From assembly GCA_903918195.1 (NCBI GenBank), contig CAIXDS010000306.1, positions 1 to 32,295 of the forward strand: a stretch of 32,295 bases of DNA, written 5' to 3'. A program made the translations under genes and the position numbers. Under the pieces are notes generated by a model that saw nothing but the letters and a program-made list of their open reading frames with translations, was not told the origin of the DNA and did not search any database. This document shows, piece after piece, positions 26,047 to 32,295 of the stretch; within the stretch, counting starts at the first letter, position 1, and each line of letters begins with the position of its first letter. Origin of the DNA: an uncultured Acetobacteraceae bacterium (GTDB lineage Bacteria > Pseudomonadota > Alphaproteobacteria > Acetobacterales > Acetobacteraceae).

Positions 26047-26074
26047 GCATTACCGCCCGGTGCGACGGTGTCAA
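26047..26074 (-). promoter_or_regulatory. Candidate sigma-70 promoter for the unknown two-gene operon
   Basis: On the minus strand a perfect TTGACA (26074-26069) is followed after 16 bases by TAATGC (26052-26047). This would start transcription near 26040, giving a leader of about 27 bases before the ATG at 26013. The -35 is exact; the -10 is a weaker match. Confidence 0.42.
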
Positions 26075-26133
26075 AAACGCCCTGCCCGGGGCGGGGCGGG
26101 CAACCGCCGGACATCGCCACAGGGGAGCCACCG

Positions 26134-26895
26134 CTAGCCCCCAATCTGCGCCAGCGCCGCGATGATCGGGGCCGGCGAGAGGCGGACCAGACCGGCATAG
26201 GGCATGCTCATCTGCAGGATCAGGAAGATGGCGCTGGCCACCGAAAGCCCGCCCACGACCAGCGCCGTCGTGACGGTCGCGTTCAGCCGCGTGAACAGGC
26301 CGAAGCCGAGGAACAGCACGGCGATCCAGAACACCAGAATGGTCAGCAACGGCCAGCTCAGCGCGTTGCCGACCTGCTGCAGCATCAGCAGCCGCGCCGA
26401 ACCGATGGCGGAAGCGACCGTAACGGCTTCACTCTGCAATTGCCGCTGCCGCTCGGTCTGCGGTGAAAGGGCACGCGCCAGGCGAGCCAGCGAGGCGACC
26501 TGGGCTGCCGCCCCGGCGCCGATGCTGATGGCCGGTCCGCCGCCCTCCGGCCAGGCGTTTCGGTAGGCCTGTTCCACCCCCTGGCGCAGCCGGGCCCGCA
26601 CATCCCTGGTTTCGGGGCCGTATTCCGCCAGCGCGTCGTCGAGCCGGACGATGTTCACGCACTGCGTCTGCAACTCGGCGCTCTGGGTGTCATAGAAGCT
26701 CTTCGAGGAGGCGATCAGCAGGCCGAGCACCAGGGCGGACATGGTGGCCACCAGGCCCAGCACCAGCTTTATCACGTCACGGGAGTCGCCGCTCAGATGG
26801 TCCTTGGGCAGGCGCGGACCCAGCGTCGCGCCGAACAGGGCGGCGCCGACGGCAACGGCGAATACCGCGCCGGGAACCACGACGTTGTTCAACAC
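26134..26895 (-). CDS. DUF4239 (bestrophin-like) membrane protein
   Basis: A 253-residue integral membrane protein of the DUF4239 / bestrophin-like-domain family. Hydrophobic helices lie at about 5-25, 42-62, 180-200 and 207-228. The family sequence shows in ATMSALVLGLLIASSKSFYDTQ after the second helix, and in VLFLGFGLF plus TALVVGGLSVASAIFLILQMSMPY near the C-terminus. A soluble helical domain of about 110 residues separates the helix pairs. The start is GTG at 26895, with AGGTG nearby. The gene stands between the unknown two-gene operon (same strand, about 120 bp apart) and the divergent GST gene. Its role is not established; related proteins are suspected of channel-like function. Confidence 0.82.
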   Translation of the reverse strand: MLNNVVVPGAVFAVAVGAALFGATLGPRLPKDHLSGDSRDVIKLVLGLVATMSALVLGLLIASSKSFYDTQSAELQTQCVNIVRLDDALAEYGPETRDVRARLRQGVEQAYRNAWPEGGGPAISIGAGAAAQVASLARLARALSPQTERQRQLQSEAVTVASAIGSARLLMLQQVGNALSWPLLTILVFWIAVLFLGFGLFTRLNATVTTALVVGGLSVASAIFLILQMSMPYAGLVRLSPAPIIAALAQIGG

Positions 26896-27121
26896 GCGGC
26901 ACCTGTGCGGCGTCGATCGGACCGGTTTCGTCCCATGGCGAAACTCCCCGGCGGACGAGTCTGACGATTGGGCGCGCCGGGCGGCGAGTCAAGCCGGTGC
27001 AGGGTCGAACCCAGGGCCGCCGCCGAAAAAGCAACGACGCGGCGCGACAAACGGGCGAGTAATCCCATATGCGCTGGCGACCCCGCGCACGGCGCGCGGG
27101 AAGCGGAAAGAAGCCGGGCGC

Positions 27122-27787
27122 ATGATCATCGTCCACCACCTCAATGATTCGCGCTCGCAGCGCATCCTCTGGCTGCTGGAGGAACTTGGCCTGGAGTACC
27201 GCGTCGAAAAATACCTGCGCGACCCGGCGACCCTGCGCGCGCCGGCCGGGCTGCACACGCTGCACCCGCTCGGCAAACTGCCGGTCATCGTCGATGGCGA
27301 CCTGGCGCTGGCGGAATCCGGGGCGATCGTCGATTACATCCTGGAACGCTACGGCCAGGGCCGACTGGTGCCGCCAGCCGGCACGCCGGAGCGGCTGCGC
27401 TACCTGTACTGGGTGCATTACGCCGAGGGCTCGGCGATGACGCCGCTGCTGGTCAAGCTGATCTTCGACCGGATCGAGACTGGCCCGGTGCCGTTCTTTG
27501 TGCGCCCGGTGGTGCGCGGGCTCGCCCGCAGCGTGAAGGGCAGGTTTGCCCAGCCGGAAATCGACCGCCATCTCGATTTCCTGGAATCCGAACTCGGGCG
27601 CAGCACCTGGTTCGCCGGCGAGGAATTGACCGGCGCCGATATTCTACTGAGCTTCCCGCTGCAGATCGCGGCGGCGTATGCTGGGCTTGATGCCGGCCGG
27701 CCGCGCCTGACCGCCTTCCTGCAGCGGGTGGCGGCACGGCCGGCCTGGCAGCGCGGGGTGGAGCGCGGCGGAGCCTACCGGCTCTGA
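27122..27787 (+). CDS. Glutathione S-transferase family protein
   Basis: A 221-residue cytosolic GST. The N-terminal thioredoxin-like domain has HHLNDSRSQRILWLLEELGLEY (Ser near residue 10 is the likely thiol-activating residue), LGKLPVIVDGD with the cis-Pro, and the glutathione-binding LAESGAIVDYIL. A helical C-terminal domain carries the LTGADILLSFPL capping motif. It would conjugate glutathione to electrophiles or act in reduction; the substrate cannot be given. The ATG at 27122 has GGAAAGAAG upstream. It diverges from the DUF4239 gene over 226 bp and is followed by the receiver gene. Confidence 0.92.
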   Translation: MIIVHHLNDSRSQRILWLLEELGLEYRVEKYLRDPATLRAPAGLHTLHPLGKLPVIVDGDLALAESGAIVDYILERYGQGRLVPPAGTPERLRYLYWVHYAEGSAMTPLLVKLIFDRIETGPVPFFVRPVVRGLARSVKGRFAQPEIDRHLDFLESELGRSTWFAGEELTGADILLSFPLQIAAAYAGLDAGRPRLTAFLQRVAARPAWQRGVERGGAYRL

Positions 27788-27860
27788 CCCATCCAATGAT
27801 AACGGTAATAGACTTGCAATAGGCTGCCTTGCGGAGTGTGATTTCCGCGGGGGAAGTGAC

Positions 27861-27908
27861 ATGCGAGTTTCGACACATCGCGCGCTGCCGGACATCGGTC
27901 CGGCATGA
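27861..27908 (+). CDS. Candidate 15-codon leader peptide upstream of receiver gene
   Basis: ATG at 27861 is preceded by a strong ribosome-binding site (GGGGGAAG) and encodes MRVSTHRALPDIGPA. Its TGA (27906-27908) overlaps the ATG of the receiver gene (27905-27907) as ATGA. The receiver gene has no ribosome-binding site of its own, because a perfect hairpin occupies that position. Translation of this leader would melt the hairpin and let ribosomes restart. It is too short for homology; support is positional. Confidence 0.45.
   Translation: MRVSTHRALPDIGPA
27887..27904 (+). promoter_or_regulatory. Hairpin abutting the receiver start codon
   Basis: GCCGGAC (27887-27893) pairs perfectly with GTCCGGC (27898-27904) around ATCG, ending one base before the ATG at 27905. 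It occupies the place of a ribosome-binding site and could block direct initiation. Confidence 0.5.
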
Positions 27909-28363
27909 CGCAGCCGGCGCAACCTTCCGCCAACGCGCCCGGCCCGAGGGATGGCGCCGGCAAGCCGCTGGTGCTGGTGGTGGACGACCGCAAGGACGTC
28001 GCCACCACGTTGGCCGCCATGTGCCGGGCCCTCGGCTTCCGCGCCGTGGCCGCCAGCGACGGCGAGCCGATCCGCGTTCTGCTGGACCGGGTCCGCCCGG
28101 ACTGCCTGATCCTCGATATCATGATGCCCGATGAGGACGGCTACGAGGCGCTGAAGGAAGTCGCGGCCTTCGATCCGCGCATCGCCGTGCTGCTGGTGAC
28201 GGGCCATGGCGAGACCTGGCTGCGTATGGGCGTGACGCTCGGGCGGGCGCAAGGGTTGCAGCTCGTGCTGGCCGCCGCCAAGCCGGTTCGTACCGACGAC
28301 ATCCGCCAGTTCCTCGCCATCGTCACGACCCACCGGGACGCGGGCGGGAACGATCCAGTCTGA
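27905..28363 (+). CDS. Single-domain response regulator (receiver)
   Basis: A 152-residue protein consisting of one CheY-like receiver domain (about 21-145) after a short Pro/Ala tail. Acidic Asp27/Asp28 lie in VVDDRKD, the phospho-acceptor is Asp71 in LILDIMMPDEDG, the switch Thr is in LLVTGHGE, and the conserved Lys is in AAAKPV. It has no DNA-binding or enzyme domain, so it probably acts through protein contact or as a phosphate relay. The OmpR-type regulator and a hybrid kinase are next to it, making a relay with that kinase plausible. Translation likely depends on the leader peptide at 27861. Confidence 0.88.
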   Translation: MTQPAQPSANAPGPRDGAGKPLVLVVDDRKDVATTLAAMCRALGFRAVAASDGEPIRVLLDRVRPDCLILDIMMPDEDGYEALKEVAAFDPRIAVLLVTGHGETWLRMGVTLGRAQGLQLVLAAAKPVRTDDIRQFLAIVTTHRDAGGNDPV

Positions 28364-28408
28364 GAAAAGGCGGGCCTGACGGGAGCGGTGCGCGTCGATC
28401 CGGTCGGG

Positions 28409-29161
28409 TCACGTGTCGTCGGTAACCGCGGCGCCGCCCTCACACACCAGCACATAACCGGCGCCGCGCACGGAATGGATCAGCCGCTGCGCCGGGTCGT
28501 CGTCGACCAGCTTGCGGCGCAGGCTGAAGATCAGCTGATCGATGCTGCGCTCGTCGCGCCGCAAGGGGCGCCGTAGCGCGGCGGTGGACAGCAGCTCGCG
28601 CGACACCGGCTCGCCGGCCGCCTCCAGCAGGGCCTGCAGGGCGGCGAACTCAGCCGCGGTCAGTGCCACCGGGCGATCGGACCCATCGACCACCGAACGC
28701 CGCTGCAGGTCCACCTTGAACGGCCCGACACGGTACACCGGCAGCGGCCGCGTCTCCCGGGCCAGGGCGCGGCCCTGGATGCGCCGGTGTACTGCGCGGA
28801 TGCGGGCCACCATCTCGCGCAGCTGGACCGGTTTGGCGATGTAGTCGTCCGCCCCCAGTTCCAGGCCGACCACCCGCTCGGTCTCCTCGCCGCGGCCGGA
28901 GACGACGATGATACCGCAATCCTGCCCCTGCCAGAGCCAGCCGATCAGCGACACGCCGCTGGTGTCGGGCAGTTCCAGATCGACCAGCACGATATCGGGA
29001 ATGAAACTTTTCTTCAGCGCGATGCCGTCCGCCCCGGTCGGCGCCCAGGCAGTCCGCATGCCGGAGCGCTCCAGAAACGTCTGGATGGTTTCCGCCACCT
29101 CGGCATCGTCCTCGATGAGGAGCACTCGGGGCATGGAAAGCGGGGCTGGCTCGCCGGTCAT
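28409..29161 (-). CDS. OmpR/PhoB-type response regulator
   Basis: A 250-residue DNA-binding regulator. The receiver domain (about 11-125) has IEDD, phospho-acceptor Asp61 in VLVDLELPD, a SGRGEE switch Ser and Lys110 in YIAKP. The C-terminal winged helix (about 150-240) has LTAAEFAALQALLEAAGEPVSRELL, RSIDQLIFSLRRKL and the closing VRGAGYVL. The start at 29161 or an in-frame ATG at 29134 are both possible; neither has a strong ribosome-binding site, and 29161 follows a GGGA. It diverges from the hybrid kinase gene across 378 bp and meets the receiver gene tail to tail. It probably regulates its own region, but no repeated binding site is evident. Confidence 0.9.
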   Translation of the reverse strand: MTGEPAPLSMPRVLLIEDDAEVAETIQTFLERSGMRTAWAPTGADGIALKKSFIPDIVLVDLELPDTSGVSLIGWLWQGQDCGIIVVSGRGEETERVVGLELGADDYIAKPVQLREMVARIRAVHRRIQGRALARETRPLPVYRVGPFKVDLQRRSVVDGSDRPVALTAAEFAALQALLEAAGEPVSRELLSTAALRRPLRRDERSIDQLIFSLRRKLVDDDPAQRLIHSVRGAGYVLVCEGGAAVTDDT

Positions 29162-29539
29162 CGTGTCCCAAAAAACGTATATGATCGCCGCCCGGCATGC
29201 CATCGCTGCATGAGGCCGGCTTATTCTCGCGCTCCCGTGAAGCGGATGCACCCCCGCATTTTCCCATATCGCCTTAAAGTGATTGACAATTGGTATTATG
29301 TGTCTTGCAACGTGGAGTTGATAGTTCTGTCGCCAGACTCGAGTTTGGGTGGCATTTTTCCGCCTCCTTACAGCCTGGCCGCGAGTGGACGGGATGAATG
29401 TCGGTGGACGCGGGACGAAGATGTTCGAAGATGTAAGGAAATGGCCGTTGGATGCGCTGTCCCCGCCCCCGGGCCGACGCCTTGCGGTCCGCCCGGCTGA
29501 GCATGCCGCCGATCAAAACCTCGTGACAACGCGACCGAT
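29162..29539. other. 378-bp divergent spacer of the two-component island
   Basis: It lies between the OmpR-type regulator (-) and the hybrid kinase (+). TTGACA occurs at 29283-29288, but no good -10 follows at normal spacing. A short in-frame-open stretch from GTG 29349, or ATG 29394, runs to a TGA at 29541-29543 that overlaps the kinase ATG as ATGA; it may be a coupled leader of about 49-64 codons. I see no other gene. Confidence 0.4.
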
Positions 29540-31615
29540 ATGACCCAGAGCCCGCCCAACCGGCGCCGCCTGCCGGATCGCCTCCTGGCCGTGGCCCTGG
29601 CGCTGCTGATCGCGGCGGGGATCGGCCAGCTTGTGCTCGACCGGGAGCGCGGCTTCGCGGCGGCCGGGCGGACCGTGGCGGTGCTGGCCCTGGTGGTGGG
29701 GCTGCTGGTGACCGGCTGGCGGCTGCAGGCGGCCGAGTCCCGCCGCGCCCGCCGCCTGACGCAACTCGCCAGCGCCACGGCGCCGCTGTTGCGGCTACGC
29801 GACGTCAACGAGATCGTCGCCCGTGCCGAGGCGATCGGACGGACGCTGCTGGCCTGCGACCACATCGAGGTGACGCTGGACCAGCCTACGCCGGCGCCGC
29901 CGGACGGCGCCTGCCGGCACGGTATCGACCTGCTGGGGGCCGGCGGCGGGCGGCTGGGGCGGATCACCGTGACGCGCAGCACCGTCCTCAACGCGGAGGA
30001 GACCCTGGTGCTGGCGCCGTTCGCCGAGGCCGTGGCGGCCGCGCTGGAGGGGGCGATCCTGCTGGCCGATACGAGGCGGACGAAATCCGAGCTGGAACTG
30101 ATCCTGTCCACCATCTCGGACGGCGTGTTCGTGCTCGATCGCGCCTGGTGCATCCGCTACGCCAACCCCGCCGCCGGCCGCTACCTGCATCGCCAGCGCG
30201 CGGAAATGCTGGGCGCCAATGTGTGGGCGCTGCTGCCCGGCCTTCGCGACGGCGAGGTGAGGGAGCGGCTGGAGGCGGCGTCCGACCAAGGGCAGGTTGC
30301 CGCATTCACCAGCTTCTACCCGCCGCTGAACGCCTGGTTCGAAATGCGCGCCTATCCGTTCGCCGGCGGCCTCACCGTGTATTTCCGCGACGTGACCCTG
30401 CAACACGGCACCGAGGAAAAGCTGCACCAGGTGCAGAAGCTGGAGGCGGTCGGCCAGTTGACCGGCGGCATCGCGCACGACGTGAACAACATGCTGACGG
30501 TGATCCTGGGCAACCTGGAGCTGCTGGCGATGCGCGCGGAAGACCGGCAGAACGGCATCACCGGAACCGCTACCGGGCAGGACGGCGACGACGAGGAAAG
30601 GCTCGACCTGGAGCTGGCCGAAGCGGGCCTGCGGGCCGGCGAAAGCGCCAGCCAGCTGATGCACCGGCTGCTCGCCTTCTCCTGCCACAGGCCGCTGTCG
30701 CCGCAGCCGGTGGCGCTGGCCGAGCTGCTGCAAAGCCTGCAGCCGCTGATGCGCCGCACGATCAGCCAGCAGGTCGTCCTGTGCATGCACTGGCCGGCCG
30801 GGCTGTGGCATGCGCTGGCCGACCGGGCCGAACTGGAGGGCGCGATCCTCAACCTGTCGATCAATGCGCAGGACGCCATGCCGGGCGGCGGCACCCTGAC
30901 CATCGAGGCGACCAACGCATCGATCGGCGCCGACCAGGCCGCCGCGACCGGGCTCGATTGCAGCGGCGACTTCATCGTGATTTCGGTGTCCGACACCGGC
31001 ACCGGCATGCCGAAGGACGTGCTGACGCGCGCCTTCGACCCGTTCTTCACCACCAAGGCGCCCGGCCGGGGCACCGGGCTCGGCCTGTCGATGGTCTACG
31101 GCTTCGCCCGCCAGTCCGGCGGCCATGTCACGATCGACAGCGAGCCCGGCCGCGGCACGACGGTGCGCCTGTACCTGCCGCGCACCCTGCCGCCGGACGC
31201 GGCCGGGCAATCGCCGGCGCGGGCCGGGGTGACCGGCGGCAGCGAGACCATCCTGCTGGTCGAGGACAACGATCTGGTGCGCGCCCATACCGAGGCGATG
31301 CTGCGCAGCCTGGGCTATGGAGTGGTGGCCGCGCCCGACGGCCCGGCGGCGGTGCGGGAGCTGGCCGAGGGGCTGCGCCCGGATTTACTTATAACCGATG
31401 TTATTCTCCCCGGCGGCCTGACCGGCCGCGACGTGGCCGAGGCGGCCCAGCGCGCCGTGCCGGGGCTGCGGGTGCTGTTCATCTCCGGCTATGCCGGCAA
31501 CGTGCTGATGGAGAACGGGCGGCTGCCACCGGGAGTGGACCTGCTGGGCAAACCGTTCCGGCGCAGCGAACTGGCGGCACGCATCCGGACGCAACTGCAT
31601 GCGGGGGCGGGGTGA
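29540..31615 (+). CDS. Hybrid sensor histidine kinase (PAS, HisKA, HATPase, receiver)
   Basis: A 691-residue hybrid kinase. Two N-terminal membrane helices lie at about 14-33 and 44-60, with only a short external loop between them. A PAS domain follows at about 180-290 ([29 protein letters not shown]), then HisKA with the phospho-acceptor His313 in [11 protein letters not shown]. The ATPase domain has the N-box [14 protein letters not shown]1 SDTGTGMP, F-box FDPFFTTK and G2 [13 protein letters not shown]-terminal receiver has Asp620 in [11 protein letters not shown] and Lys671. With such a short periplasmic part it probably senses in the membrane or cytoplasm. The ATG at 29540 lacks a clear ribosome-binding site. 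The likely partners are the OmpR-type and single-domain regulators next to it. Confidence 0.92.
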   Translation: MTQSPPNRRRLPDRLLAVALALLIAAGIGQLVLDRERGFAAAGRTVAVLALVVGLLVTGWRLQAAESRRARRLTQLASATAPLLRLRDVNEIVARAEAIGRTLLACDHIEVTLDQPTPAPPDGACRHGIDLLGAGGGRLGRITVTRSTVLNAEETLVLAPFAEAVAAALEGAILLADTRRTKSELELILSTISDGVFVLDRAWCIRYANPAAGRYLHRQRAEMLGANVWALLPGLRDGEVRERLEAASDQGQVAAFTSFYPPLNAWFEMRAYPFAGGLTVYFRDVTLQHGTEEKLHQVQKLEAVGQLTGGIAHDVNNMLTVILGNLELLAMRAEDRQNGITGTATGQDGDDEERLDLELAEAGLRAGESASQLMHRLLAFSCHRPLSPQPVALAELLQSLQPLMRRTISQQVVLCMHWPAGLWHALADRAELEGAILNLSINAQDAMPGGGTLTIEATNASIGADQAAATGLDCSGDFIVISVSDTGTGMPKDVLTRAFDPFFTTKAPGRGTGLGLSMVYGFARQSGGHVTIDSEPGRGTTVRLYLPRTLPPDAAGQSPARAGVTGGSETILLVEDNDLVRAHTEAMLRSLGYGVVAAPDGPAAVRELAEGLRPDLLITDVILPGGLTGRDVAEAAQRAVPGLRVLFISGYAGNVLMENGRLPPGVDLLGKPFRRSELAARIRTQLHAGAG

Positions 31616-31620
31616 CGGAG

Positions 31621-31718
31621 AAGGAAGGCCAGGGCTCTGCCCTGGACCCGCCAAGGGCCGAGAGGCCCCTGGACCCCGCTCATTAAAGGGTCTTGGGGAA
31701 GAGCCCCTGGCCTTCCTT
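31621..31718. repeat. Double-hairpin repeat with inverted second end (copy D)
   Basis: The left part has hairpin 1 CCAGGGC-TCT-GCCCTGG (31629-31645) and hairpin 2 arms CCAAGGGCC (31651-31659) and GGCCCCTGG (31664-31672), loop GAGA, with one mismatch. The right part (31688-31718) is an inverted copy of the left end, so AAGGAAGGCCAGGG faces CCCTGGCCTTCCTT. It fills the gap between the convergent kinase and Hint-domain genes and may be a bidirectional terminator. Confidence 0.85.
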
Positions 31719-31741
31719 CCCCACGCCCCATGATCTTTGGT

Positions 31742-32295
31742 TCAGGCGGCCACGACCGCCGCGCGCCCGGCCAGGTGCCGGCGTAGCGCCATCGGCACCT
31801 GCCGGTGCGACCTGGCGCGCGGCAGCGGCAGTTCGGCGATCTCCCGGCCTGCGGGGTAAAGCGCCAAATGCTCGGCCCAGTTGTCGAAGGCCAGGCGATC
31901 GACAGTGTCCACGAAGGTTTCCGCCGGCACGCCTTCCGCCAGGATCAGCGCATGGTCGGCCAGTTCCACGTGGTAATAGGTGTACACCTTGGGCACGTTT
32001 TCCTCGCGGCGGATGCTGGTGCCGTTGACCAGGGCGCCGGCCTGGATCAGCACGTCGCCGACCAGCAGGGCGTGGTCGGGGGAGACCAGCAGGTCGCGGA
32101 CCGGGAGGTTTTCGTCCAGCGCGCCGGCGGTGATGCGGATGGGCAGCACGCGCAGCGGGTCGGCAAAGACGCGCGAGACGGTCTGGCGGCCGATCCACAG
32201 GATGGGCTGCGCCTCCCCCTCGGCGGTGAGCACCAGATCGCCGATGGCCAGCGATTCCACCGCCTGCTCGCCCGCCGGCGTGCGGATGAAAGTGC
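31742..32295 (-). CDS. Hint-domain protein, partial (5' end beyond window)
   Basis: The C-terminal part of a Hint (hedgehog/intein) domain protein; the frame stays open to the right edge, so the start and the expected N-terminal Cys region lie outside. Visible residues run TFIRTPAGEQAVESLAIGDLVLT, then ILWIGRQTV, VSPDHALLVGD with the conserved His, NGTSIRRE, YYHVELADHALILAEGVPAETF, and a tail after LALYP. This fits the Hint_2 type found in large alphaproteobacterial surface or adhesin-like proteins, where the domain is thought to process or modify the chain. An apparent start at 32260 (GTG) is internal. The gene ends 24 bp from the inverted repeat. Confidence 0.85.
   Translation of the reverse strand, partial: TFIRTPAGEQAVESLAIGDLVLTAEGEAQPILWIGRQTVSRVFADPLRVLPIRITAGALDENLPVRDLLVSPDHALLVGDVLIQAGALVNGTSIRREENVPKVYTYYHVELADHALILAEGVPAETFVDTVDRLAFDNWAEHLALYPAGREIAELPLPRARSHRQVPMALRRHLAGRAAVVAA

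Noticed and set aside
29283..29288. TTGACA as a promoter for the hybrid kinase
   Set aside because: The TATTAT nearby is only five bases downstream and normal spacing gives no -10 match.

Overview
The window is about 70% G+C and reads as chromosomal DNA of an alphaproteobacterium, most likely an Acetobacteraceae-type Rhodospirillales member. This is inferred from gene content, protein style and a short double-hairpin repeat of the kind I associate with that family; no rRNA marker is present. I see no tRNA, rRNA, CRISPR array, transposase or phage gene.

Left part (1-9386): a divergent phosphoenolpyruvate-carboxylase-like gene (-) is followed by a small unknown ORF (+), an ornithine/lysine decarboxylase (-), a YihY/BrkB membrane protein (+), the thiazole genes thiS-thiG (-), two small exported or membrane proteins, and a lower-G+C membrane-protein gene (-). 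The last gene has a perfect FNR-type box and a fitting -10 element just upstream.

Minus-strand cluster (9387-14511): in transcription order this is an E1-like MoeB/ThiF enzyme, a DsrE-like protein, an exported SH3 protein, three overlapping genes for a nitrile hydratase/thiocyanate hydrolase-type metalloenzyme with a split beta chain, a GNAT acetyltransferase (TTG start) and an O-methyltransferase. The grouping hints at sulfur or nitrile/thiocyanate chemistry.

Plus-strand cluster (14575-22854): queC, an SbcD/YhaO-type nuclease, an SbcC/YhaN-type coiled-coil ATPase and rmuC are joined by overlapping or abutting stop/start codons. They are followed by a GDP-mannose pyrophosphorylase/phosphomannose isomerase gene for surface polysaccharide.

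Right part (22920-32295): a two-gene operon of unrecognised proteins (one with TPR-like repeats) has its own candidate promoter. After it come a DUF4239 membrane protein, a glutathione S-transferase and a two-component island: a single-domain receiver preceded by a coupled 15-codon leader and a hairpin, an OmpR-type regulator, and a hybrid histidine kinase. A partial Hint-domain gene runs off the right edge.

Four copies of the double-hairpin repeat lie at gene ends. Compensatory base changes between copies show that the second hairpin is maintained as a structure. The strongest leads are the split nitrile-hydratase-type operon, the queC-yhaO-yhaN-rmuC chain, the unknown TPR pair, the FNR-boxed membrane gene, the receiver leader, and the PEPC-like protein with substituted catalytic motifs.
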